This document shows, in pieces, positions 1 through 5,084 of a stretch of 5,099 bases of DNA. The stretch spans positions 1 through 5,099 of the forward strand of contig CAZMWE010000060.1 of assembly GCA_964570005.1 (NCBI GenBank), written 5' to 3'. Each line of letters begins with the position of its first letter. The first letter of the stretch is position 1. This DNA is from JAJZCD01 sp964570005 (lineage in GTDB: Bacteria; Patescibacteriota; Saccharimonadia; Saccharimonadales; UBA4665). The translations under genes and the position numbers were made by a program. The notes under the pieces were generated by a model. The model did not search any database and was not told where the DNA came from. It saw only the letters and a list, made by a program, of their open reading frames with translations.

Positions 1-584
1 CTGAGGCTAAGCTAGAGTGTGGTGATACCCTTTATATAGTCACTAGTTACCCAAAAACGGCTAAACGCCTCGTGAAGGCTCTGGGCAGCCCGGTGCGGCT
101 TCTGGCTGTCTGGGGCGGGGGTGTAGAGGCAGCACCAATACTCTACCCGGAACTGGACGGTATTATCGAAATACTGGACACCGGCAAAACTGCCCGGGCT
201 GAAGGCCTGATAACAGTGCGGGATAATTTACAACCTGTAGAGATCGGGGCTGTTTGGCGCGAACGACCTGCTGTCATGGCAAGTGAAGCTTTTGACGCAT
301 CCGGTTTGCTGACAGCCGTTCAGGTTATCGAACAACGTGTAACCGAAACTGCTGAAGGCCGACAGGGCAGTTACACCCAAGTCTTGGCCACAGACTCGAA
401 CAAACTCGTGAAAAAACTAGGTGAGGAATCAGCTGAGGCTATTGCTGCCTTGCTGGGCGGCGATACAGCGGAGATGGAGGCTGAAACAGCGGATGTGCTA
501 TATGCACTTGCCATAGCCAACGCGAAGTGCGGTGGTTCGTTACTCGGGGCGCTCGCTGTACTGGCCTCTAGAAATACTAGATAA
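1..584 (+). CDS. hisG/hisE: HisG-HisE fusion (ATP phosphoribosyltransferase / phosphoribosyl-ATP pyrophosphohydrolase), 5' end outside window
   Basis: The reading frame is open from the left edge (first full codon at 3), so the GTG at 72 is internal and the true start lies outside. About 193 residues are visible. The first part matches the C-terminal half of HisG: IVTSYPKTAKRL, then GGGVEAAPILYPELDGII, then the PRPP-binding loop EILDTGKTARAEGL (about 168-209). HisG joins ATP and PRPP to give phosphoribosyl-ATP. After a short linker the protein becomes HisE/MazG-like: VIEQR, GSYTQVL, KKLGEESAE (about 411-437) and EMEAETADVLYAL. The EExxE and ExxD acidic residues are the expected metal ligands. 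HisE hydrolyses phosphoribosyl-ATP to phosphoribosyl-AMP. The frame is continuous, so this is a real fusion, unlike the common HisI-HisE arrangement. No ACT-like regulatory domain follows HisG, so it belongs to the short form, which elsewhere needs HisZ. The protein is probably cytosolic. Confidence is high for the HisE half and good for the HisG half; activity is inferred. Confidence 0.85.
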   Translation, partial: EAKLECGDTLYIVTSYPKTAKRLVKALGSPVRLLAVWGGGVEAAPILYPELDGIIEILDTGKTARAEGLITVRDNLQPVEIGAVWRERPAVMASEAFDASGLLTAVQVIEQRVTETAEGRQGSYTQVLATDSNKLVKKLGEESAEAIAALLGGDTAEMEAETADVLYALAIANAKCGGSLLGALAVLASRNTR

Positions 585-607
585 CTTCTTATAGAATGGA
601 ACAAGTA

Positions 608-1972
608 ATGGCACTTTCTACTCAACCCTACAAAGGCGCGCGGGATTTCTACCCCGAGGATATGCGCCTACAAAAAATAATGTTCGCCCACATGCGCGAG
701 GTAGCTGAACGGTTTGGTTACGAAGAGTATAATGCACCCATTTTGGAGCCGACCGGGCTTTACCTGGCCAAAGGCAATCAGGAAATCATTGACAGTGAGA
801 CGTACACTTTCAAAGACCGCGGCGACCGCATGGTAACCATCCGGACCGAAATGACACCGAGCGTCAGTCGTATGGTAGCTGCCCGCCGCCAGGAACTGGC
901 GTATCCGTTGCGCTGGTATAGCATTCCGAACCTGTGGCGCTATGAACGCCCACAGCGCGGTCGGCTACGTGAGTTCTGGCAGCCTAACTTCGATTTGTTC
1001 GGCGTGGAAGGCGTGGAAGGCGACCACGAGATTATTCTCATGGCCGATCAGATTATGAAAAGCTTTGGGGCTAAAACCGACGAGTATAGTATCCAGGTCA
1101 GTAGCCGCAAACTCATTGATGAGCTCTTTGGCAGCTACCTGGGCCTTGATAACACTCAGCGCGAAACGTTGATTCGCCTGGTTGATCGGCTCAAGAAGAT
1201 GGAGCACGGCGAATTCATAGCCCAGGCCGACGCCCTGCTGACGCCCACCCAGCGCGAGAGCGGCGTGCTAGATAATCTCCAGCAGCTTTTGAAAGTACGT
1301 CGGCTCGAAGACCTGCCGCTCGGATTCATGGCGAACCCGAGCGTCCTACGTCTTGGACAACTTATGGACATGCTGCGCGCAAGCCGGGTCACCAACTGTG
1401 TGTTCGACATAACGCTGATGCGCGGCTTCGACTACTACACCGACATGGTGTTTGAAGTGTTCGACACTGCGCCGGAAAATAACCGCGCCATGTATGGAGG
1501 CGGGCGCTATGATGGTCTGGTTGGCTTGTTCGGTGTGGAGCCGGTGCCGACCGTAGGGTTCGCGATGGGAGACGCTCCTTTGCAGAATTTCCTGGAAAGC
1601 CACAAACTTCTGCCCAATCTGCACACTGAAACCGATGTCTACGCCGTCCTCATCGGCGATAATATCTACGAGAAAGCGCAGCGCCCCCTTATGGATCTCC
1701 GCCGGATGGGAGTGAACGTAGCGGTTGATACTACCGGCCGCAAGCTGGAAAAGCAGATCAAGACCGCCGTCAAGAAGGGCATACCATATGTCATTTTCAT
1801 CGGCGAGGCAGAACTCGTCGGCGAACAGTTCAAGCTGCGCGACCTTTCAACCGGCGTCGAAGAGACACACGGCCTGCAGCGCATCGTCAGCATCGTACGT
1901 GACCGCCGCTACGCCAGCAAACTGCCTTCACCAGCCGGCTCGGAAGACGACGAGGACCTGCTGGAGCTATAG
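608..1972 (+). CDS. hisS: Histidyl-tRNA synthetase
   Basis: This cytosolic class II synthetase charges tRNA-His with histidine. Numbered from the ATG at 608 it has 454 residues: KGARDFYPED near residue 9, motif 2 RYERPQRGRLREFWQ at about 111-125, the histidine-specific MRGFDYYT at about 271-278, motif 3 beginning GGGRYDGLVGLFG at about 297, then PTVGFAMG. A C-terminal anticodon-binding domain spans about 341-436 (DVYAVLIG ... GVNVAVDTTGRKLEKQIKTA ... IPYVIFIGE). An in-frame ATG at 596 would add MEQV. I prefer 608 because the distance from the start to the KGxRD segment then equals that in E. coli HisS; neither start has a strong ribosome binding site. The RGFDYY loop and anticodon domain favour a true HisRS over the HisZ paralogue. 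The last 20 or so residues form an acidic tail (GSEDDEDLLEL) beyond the usual family end. The gene lies 23 bases after the HisG-HisE gene (11 bases if the start is 596), so the two are probably cotranscribed. Confidence 0.96.
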   Translation: MALSTQPYKGARDFYPEDMRLQKIMFAHMREVAERFGYEEYNAPILEPTGLYLAKGNQEIIDSETYTFKDRGDRMVTIRTEMTPSVSRMVAARRQELAYPLRWYSIPNLWRYERPQRGRLREFWQPNFDLFGVEGVEGDHEIILMADQIMKSFGAKTDEYSIQVSSRKLIDELFGSYLGLDNTQRETLIRLVDRLKKMEHGEFIAQADALLTPTQRESGVLDNLQQLLKVRRLEDLPLGFMANPSVLRLGQLMDMLRASRVTNCVFDITLMRGFDYYTDMVFEVFDTAPENNRAMYGGGRYDGLVGLFGVEPVPTVGFAMGDAPLQNFLESHKLLPNLHTETDVYAVLIGDNIYEKAQRPLMDLRRMGVNVAVDTTGRKLEKQIKTAVKKGIPYVIFIGEAELVGEQFKLRDLSTGVEETHGLQRIVSIVRDRRYASKLPSPAGSEDDEDLLEL

Positions 1973-1973
1973 C

Positions 1974-1989
1974 CACGCGTAGTAGCGTG
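1974..1989 (+). terminator. Short hairpin after hisS, possible weak terminator
   Basis: The perfect inverted repeat CACGC / GCGTG encloses the 6-base loop GTAGTA directly after the hisS stop codon. It is followed by the pyrimidine-rich TTCGTCTCT rather than a clean T tract. The stem has only 5 pairs, so termination would be weak. Its position between hisS and the tig promoter fits a transcript boundary, but it could be chance. Confidence 0.3.
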
Positions 1990-1996
1990 TTCGTCT

Positions 1997-2026
1997 CTGG
2001 CATATCTGTTCCGTATCTGTTATAGT
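1997..2026 (+). promoter_or_regulatory. Extended -10 promoter of tig (predicted leaderless start)
   Basis: A -35-like CTGGCA (1997-2002, 4 of 6 to TTGACA) is followed by an 18-base spacer and TATAGT (2021-2026, 5 of 6 to TATAAT). A TG one base upstream of the -10 (2018-2019) makes it an extended -10. The usual start, 6 to 8 bases past the -10, falls at 2033-2034, the A of the tig ATG. No Shine-Dalgarno sequence precedes that ATG. This supports a leaderless tig mRNA; the transcription start is inferred, not seen. Confidence 0.65.
2003..2021 (+). repeat. Two direct copies of TATCTGTT at 11-base spacing in the tig promoter spacer
   Basis: TATCTGTT occurs at 2003-2010 and again at 2014-2021, starting 11 bases apart, which is about one helical turn. 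Both lie between the -35 and -10 of tig, and the second overlaps the first base of the -10. This could be a tandem operator for a regulator or chance similarity in AT-rich promoter DNA. Confidence 0.35.
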
Positions 2027-2033
2027 AGTCAAA

Positions 2034-3317
2034 ATGCAGACTACCAAGAATCAAATCTCTCCTACCAAGGTCGAAATGACCATAACGGCTGACCAGGTCT
2101 TTTTGGATAAAGTTAAAGACCGAGTGCTCGGCGATTTAGCCCGGAATATGAGCGTCGCCGGTTTCCGCAAAGGGCACGCGCCCAAAGCAATTGTTGAAAA
2201 GAACGCCAATCCCGATAGCCTACAGCAACAGTTTCTGGAGTACGCTGTCAACGAGCTGTATGTTGAGGCGATGACAACCGAGAAACTGCGTGTAGCTGCG
2301 CAGCCGGAAGTAAACGTAACTAAGTTCGTACCGTTTACCACACTGGAGTTCAAAGCCGCCGTTGAGGTGGTAGGTAAGATAACCCTGCCAGACTACAAAG
2401 TAATCAGGATGGCAAAAAAAGTCGAGCCGACGACAGATAAAGACATAACGGCTGTTCTTGACGACCTGCGCCGTCGCGACAGCGTAAAAGTTGAGGTGCA
2501 GCGAGCGGCCAAGGATGGTGACGATGCTATCATCGACTTTAAGGGCGTGGACGCCAAAACCAAGGAGCCGATTAGTGGCGGAGCCGGTACCGACTATCCG
2601 CTCAGTCTCGGCAGCAACAGCTTTATCCCTGGTTTTGAGACGGCCGTCGTGGGCATGAAGCCGGGTGAGGAAAAGACTTTTGACGTTACGTTCCCCGACG
2701 ACTACGGTGTGAAAGACCTGCAGAAGAAAAAGGCGAGCTTTACCGTGACACTCAAAAATGTTCGTGAAGTGGAGCTGGCTAAGCTGGACGATGTCTTTGC
2801 CGCCAAAGTTGGCCCGTTCAAAACTGTTGCTGAGTTGAAGGCTGATATTAAAAAGCAGCTGGCGGCCGAAAAAGACACCCAAGCCCAGCGCACGCTGGAA
2901 AACAACCTGCTAGCCGCAATTGCCGAGAAAGCTAAAGCCGACATTCCGGAAAGCCTTATCGAAGATGAAATTGACCGTATGGAAGAAGAGGAGCGCCGGA
3001 ACCTGGTCTATCGCGGTCAAACCTGGCAGGAGCATCTTGAAGCCGAAGGCAAGACAGTCAAAGAACACCGTGAAGGCTTGCGCGAAAGCGCCCAAGCCCG
3101 TGTCAAGACTGGCCTGGTACTTGGCGAAGTCGCCGAAGTTGAAGGTGTTACGGTTACTGATGTCGAGCTGAGCGAGCATATCAAACAGCTTAAATCCCGG
3201 TACAATGACAAGCAGACGCAAACCGAGCTCGATAAGCCCGAAAACCGCCGCGACCTTCGAAGCCGGCTTCTGACCGAAAAGACCATCGCTAAACTAACGA
3301 AATACGCAGCGCCGTAA
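2034..3317 (+). CDS. tig: Trigger factor, ribosome-associated chaperone and peptidyl-prolyl isomerase
   Basis: The 427-residue product has the normal length and three-domain plan of trigger factor, which binds ribosomal protein L23 near the exit tunnel and shields nascent chains. The N-terminal ribosome-binding domain carries the signature GFRKGHAP at residues 43-50, the position it holds in E. coli, which fixes the ATG at 2034. An FKBP-type isomerase domain follows at about 160-245 (GDDAIIDFKG, LGSNSFIPGFETAVVGMKPGEEKTF, FTVTLKNVRE). The helical, charged C-terminal chaperone domain runs from about 250 to the end (PFKTVAELKADI, IPESLIEDEIDRMEEEE, GVTVTDVELSEHI). All three domains look intact. 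The gene has its own promoter and no Shine-Dalgarno sequence, suggesting leaderless translation. The unknown ORF downstream begins after 14 bases and may be cotranscribed. The family assignment is secure. Confidence 0.97.
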   Translation: MQTTKNQISPTKVEMTITADQVFLDKVKDRVLGDLARNMSVAGFRKGHAPKAIVEKNANPDSLQQQFLEYAVNELYVEAMTTEKLRVAAQPEVNVTKFVPFTTLEFKAAVEVVGKITLPDYKVIRMAKKVEPTTDKDITAVLDDLRRRDSVKVEVQRAAKDGDDAIIDFKGVDAKTKEPISGGAGTDYPLSLGSNSFIPGFETAVVGMKPGEEKTFDVTFPDDYGVKDLQKKKASFTVTLKNVREVELAKLDDVFAAKVGPFKTVAELKADIKKQLAAEKDTQAQRTLENNLLAAIAEKAKADIPESLIEDEIDRMEEEERRNLVYRGQTWQEHLEAEGKTVKEHREGLRESAQARVKTGLVLGEVAEVEGVTVTDVELSEHIKQLKSRYNDKQTQTELDKPENRRDLRSRLLTEKTIAKLTKYAAP

Positions 3318-3331
3318 GATAAGAAAACAGT

Positions 3332-3610
3332 GTGAGAGCCATATTTCCCGATACCAGGGAAGGCGTAATACTAGAAGGCGACTGGGAGGTGGCGACGACC
3401 ATACGGGCATTAGGCGAAGATCGTGATACCAATACAACGAATATTTTAGCTGCCCAAGCAACGCTTGCAAAGCACCTATTAAGTATTATTCGCGGCAGGG
3501 TTGGTGTCCCTGGGGAGCTCCGTGTCGCTTACGGCCCAAGCGCTGGGGCTGTAGTACTTAGGGCGGTTGCCGAACTCGCGAGAAGCTCAGCAGATAGTAG
3601 CCTAAATTAG
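3332..3610 (+). CDS. Hypothetical 92-residue protein between tig and clpP
   Basis: I do not recognise this family. The GTG at 3332 is the first usable start and lies 14 bases after the tig stop codon, with only weak purine-rich sequence (AAGAAAA) ahead of it. The product is soluble-looking with no signal peptide or membrane segment: a mixed N-terminus (MRAIFPDTREGVILEGDWEV), an alanine-rich, probably helical middle (NILAAQATLAKHLLSII), then GRVGVPGELRVAYGPSAGAVVLRAVAELARS. It has no cysteine and nine arginines against one lysine, much like the unknown gene after clpP and unlike lysine-rich tig. Its TAG stop at 3608-3610 lies within the left arm of the CIRCE operator, so the operator encodes its end. 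It is probably read through from tig. It could be a small real protein, a fragment of a longer ancestor or a chance ORF; length, position and same-strand placement favour a real gene moderately. Confidence 0.55.
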   Translation: MRAIFPDTREGVILEGDWEVATTIRALGEDRDTNTTNILAAQATLAKHLLSIIRGRVGVPGELRVAYGPSAGAVVLRAVAELARSSADSSLN

Positions 3611-3636
3611 CACTCCGAGTTGACGAGTGCTAATTT
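3604..3636 (+). promoter_or_regulatory. CIRCE operator (HrcA repressor binding site)
   Basis: The core at 3607-3633 is TTAGCACTC, nine bases, then GAGTGCTAA. This matches the CIRCE consensus exactly in both arms and in spacer length. The arms extend by three further pairs (AAA / TTT) to 12 bases each. HrcA binds CIRCE and represses heat-shock genes, usually groES-groEL and dnaK. Here the element overlaps the -35 and the first part of the spacer of the promoter reading towards clpP, so bound HrcA should exclude RNA polymerase. It lies upstream of the predicted transcription start and so acts as DNA. Its left arm includes the stop codon of the 92-residue ORF. Confidence 0.97.
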
Positions 3637-3648
3637 GCGGCGTACACT
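3620..3648 (+). promoter_or_regulatory. Heat-shock promoter of the clpP operon, overlapped by CIRCE
   Basis: TTGACG (3620-3625, 5 of 6 to TTGACA) is separated by exactly 17 bases from TACACT (3643-3648, 4 of 6 to TATAAT). This is a housekeeping-sigma promoter layout, as expected for HrcA-controlled genes. The predicted start, about 7 bases past the -10, falls on A3655, the first base of an ATG opening a small ORF. The -35 lies across the CIRCE spacer and right arm. Confidence 0.8.
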
Positions 3649-3654
3649 GGAATT

Positions 3655-3753
3655 ATGGCCGAAGACCGACAGGACAAGAGAAGGATGCGCGTACTGCGCC
3701 CGCTGTCCGCTGTGGTCAATTTCTTAATGATTTTTATACCCGGAGGTAAGTAG
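3655..3753 (+). CDS. Predicted leaderless 32-residue small ORF upstream of clpP
   Basis: This ORF is too short for ordinary gene calling. It opens with ATG exactly where the CIRCE-controlled promoter should start transcription, so it would be the first codon of a leaderless mRNA. It ends with TAG one base before the clpP ATG. The peptide has a charged N-terminal half (MAEDRQDKRRMRVLR, five Arg and one Lys) and a hydrophobic second half (PLSAVVNFLMIFIPGGK), resembling a very short membrane-binding or amphipathic peptide. Codons 30-31 (GGA GGT) are also the core of the clpP ribosome binding site, so translating ribosomes would pass through and terminate on it. Possible roles are a regulatory leader for translational coupling or a small stress-induced membrane peptide. 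By simple codon odds a 32-codon frame stays open by chance about one time in five, so length alone proves nothing; the support is its two boundaries. Confidence 0.5.
   Translation: MAEDRQDKRRMRVLRPLSAVVNFLMIFIPGGK
3742..3747 (+). promoter_or_regulatory. Strong Shine-Dalgarno site of clpP
   Basis: GGAGGT lies seven bases before the clpP ATG at 3755. It is the best ribosome binding site in the window and fixes the clpP start. It is embedded in the last codons of the 32-residue ORF, so the two translation events must interact if that ORF is used. Confidence 0.9.
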
Positions 3754-3754
3754 C

Positions 3755-4360
3755 ATGAGCGTATTAGTTCCAACCGTTGTTGAAAGTGAAGGCCGCTACG
3801 AGCGTGCCTATGATATCTACAGCCGTCTTTTAAAAGACCGCATCGTTTTCCTCGGCACCGACGTTAACGAAGCGAGCGCTAACATAGTTGTTGCCCAGTT
3901 ACTGTTCCTACAGGCCGAGGACGCCAAGAAAGACATCTTCCTGTACATTAACAGCCCTGGCGGTAGCGTGTACGACGCGTTGGCTATTTACGATACCATG
4001 CAGTATGTGACCAATGACGTGCAGACAGTTGGCATCGGTGTACAGGCCAGCGCCGCAGCGTTTTTGCTGAGTAGCGGTGCCAAAGGCAAGCGCTTTTTGC
4101 TGCCGAATAGCACTGTGATGATCCATCAGCCGTCAAGCGGTACCCGCGGTAAGGTGACTGACCAGGAAATCGACTTGCGTGAGTCTTTGCGTATCAAGAA
4201 ACTGCTCGAGGAAATCATGGCCAAAAACACTGGTCAGAAGATGGAGCGCATCCACGAGGACATGGAGCGTGACCGTTGGATGACCGCCCAGGAAGCCTAT
4301 AAATACGGCATCGTTGATAAGATCATCAGCGACATCAAGGTCTCGCAAAAAGCCGCCTAA
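3755..4360 (+). CDS. clpP: ATP-dependent Clp protease proteolytic subunit ClpP
   Basis: The 201-residue product is a complete ClpP serine peptidase, which forms a double-ring chamber and degrades proteins delivered by AAA+ unfoldases such as ClpX or ClpC. The N-terminus (LVPTVVE) matches the axial-loop segment and has no long propeptide. DIYSRLLKDRIVFLG and NSPGGSVYDALAIYDTM are family hallmarks. The catalytic triad is Ser99 (GVQASAAAF), His124 (MIHQP) and Asp173 (ERDRWM). Its spacings of 25 and 49 residues equal those of the E. coli triad. The two residues after the serine are Ala-Ala instead of the common Met-Gly, as I recall for actinobacterial ClpP2. The start is fixed by the GGAGGT site. 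CIRCE upstream implies HrcA-repressed, heat-inducible expression. No clpX follows within the window; an unknown gene begins 9 bases downstream instead. Confidence 0.98.
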   Translation: MSVLVPTVVESEGRYERAYDIYSRLLKDRIVFLGTDVNEASANIVVAQLLFLQAEDAKKDIFLYINSPGGSVYDALAIYDTMQYVTNDVQTVGIGVQASAAAFLLSSGAKGKRFLLPNSTVMIHQPSSGTRGKVTDQEIDLRESLRIKKLLEEIMAKNTGQKMERIHEDMERDRWMTAQEAYKYGIVDKIISDIKVSQKAA

Positions 4361-4363
4361 GGA
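4359..4363 (+). promoter_or_regulatory. Shine-Dalgarno site of the gene after clpP
   Basis: AAGGA begins inside the clpP stop codon (TAA at 4358-4360) and lies six bases before the ATG at 4370. This supports that start and suggests that the gene is translated from the clpP mRNA, possibly by ribosomes that have just finished clpP. Confidence 0.7.
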
Positions 4364-4369
4364 TTATAT

Positions 4370-5050
4370 ATGCAAATACAACTGCGACGATTCGCCGAGA
4401 CGCCCGCAGATCAAGGAGTTGATTACGCTCATAAGCTGCATAGCCTCGTTCGTACTAATAGAGGTGTGCTTCGAAGTCGAATGTATGGCGGTACTGTTAT
4501 CCGCTATGGTCGGAGCCAGCAAGCAGCGGTAACTTCACTTAGGAGAGAGGTCGACCGAGATACCCAGGCCAACTCGACTCGTGGTTTTACACAGTTTATG
4601 GCATTCGATGTTGAGCCCAAAGGCCTAGCAGTAGATTCGCTCGTAGGGCTACTAACTCTTAGTAGGGGCCATGCCCTCGTACGCACACGAGGGGCCATTG
4701 CGCCCATACTCGCACGAGGGCCTTTACGTGAGACCATTGATCTGGGATCAAATAGTACGAATGTAAGCGGCTGGTTGGATCGTTTAGGAACATCGCCTGG
4801 CCAGGCATCTAGAGACATCGCTCAACTTTATACGGCGGGTGTTGCAAGTGCTATGGTTGGCGAAAGGCTTTGGACAATAGAGCCCGCTGTCGACGAAGCA
4901 GAGTTCGCCCTTTATGGTATTGGATTGGCTGGCTTTAGAGGTGACGAAGACCCGCGGCGCCATTTTGTCGGAGAAGGACGTCGACACGTACAACCGGCCA
5001 GTTACTACTTAGAATATGATCCTCAAGCAGTACAAACTGACATGTTCTAA
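4370..5050 (+). CDS. Unknown 226-residue Arg-rich protein in the clpP operon
   Basis: I do not recognise this family. The ATG at 4370 follows clpP by nine bases and has a well-placed AAGGA site, so the gene almost certainly shares the CIRCE-controlled clpP transcript. The product looks soluble, without signal peptide or clear membrane segment. The N-terminal half is basic (VRTNRGVLRSRMYGGTVIRYGR, with VTSLRREVDRD next). The middle contains GLAVDSLVGLLTLSRGHALVRTRGAIAPILARGPL. The C-terminal part has VDEAEFALYGIGLAGFRGDEDPRR and ends aromatic and acidic (ASYYLEYDPQAVQTDMF). It has about 25 arginines but only two lysines, and no cysteine. Its codon use (CGA, AGA, AGG, ATA) differs from clpP, which favours CGC and CGT, consistent with lower expression or a different history. 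A role in proteolysis or stress response, such as adaptor, substrate or regulator of ClpP, is guilt by association only. clpX often occupies this place in other bacteria, but no Walker motif or zinc finger is present, so it is not clpX. Confidence 0.8.
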   Translation: MQIQLRRFAETPADQGVDYAHKLHSLVRTNRGVLRSRMYGGTVIRYGRSQQAAVTSLRREVDRDTQANSTRGFTQFMAFDVEPKGLAVDSLVGLLTLSRGHALVRTRGAIAPILARGPLRETIDLGSNSTNVSGWLDRLGTSPGQASRDIAQLYTAGVASAMVGERLWTIEPAVDEAEFALYGIGLAGFRGDEDPRRHFVGEGRRHVQPASYYLEYDPQAVQTDMF

Positions 5051-5063
5051 TCCAACAGCAGTT

Positions 5064-5084
5064 CCCCGACCGGTAGGTCGTGGG
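5064..5084 (+). terminator. Hairpin after the last gene, possible terminator without a T tract
   Basis: CCCCGACC can pair with GGTCG-T-GGG around the loop GGTA, giving eight pairs with one bulged T, 13 bases after the stop codon. No run of T follows before the window ends, so intrinsic termination is uncertain. It could be an mRNA-stabilising 3' hairpin or chance GC-rich pairing. Confidence 0.3.

Noticed and set aside
567..581. Inverted repeat TCTAG / CTAGA around AAATA at the end of the HisG-HisE gene.
   Set aside because: Five-base arms lying inside coding sequence, with no T tract; most likely chance.
72..584. Taking GTG at 72 as the start of the first gene.
   Set aside because: The frame is open upstream to the window edge and the upstream residues (IVTSYPKTAKRL) match HisG, so the start lies outside the window.
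590..595. TATAGA just before hisS as a -10 element for a separate hisS promoter.
   Set aside because: No acceptable -35 lies 16-18 bases upstream and no extended -10 TG is present; cotranscription with the upstream gene is simpler.
608..1972. HisZ (regulatory subunit of short-form HisG) as the identity of the second gene.
   Set aside because: The histidine-specific RGFDYY loop, intact motif 2 and a full anticodon-binding domain fit a functional HisRS.
2220..2882. A 220-codon minus-strand ORF opposite tig.
   Set aside because: It is antisense to a clearly conserved trigger factor, has no recognisable domain, and is explained by codon bias of tig on the other strand.
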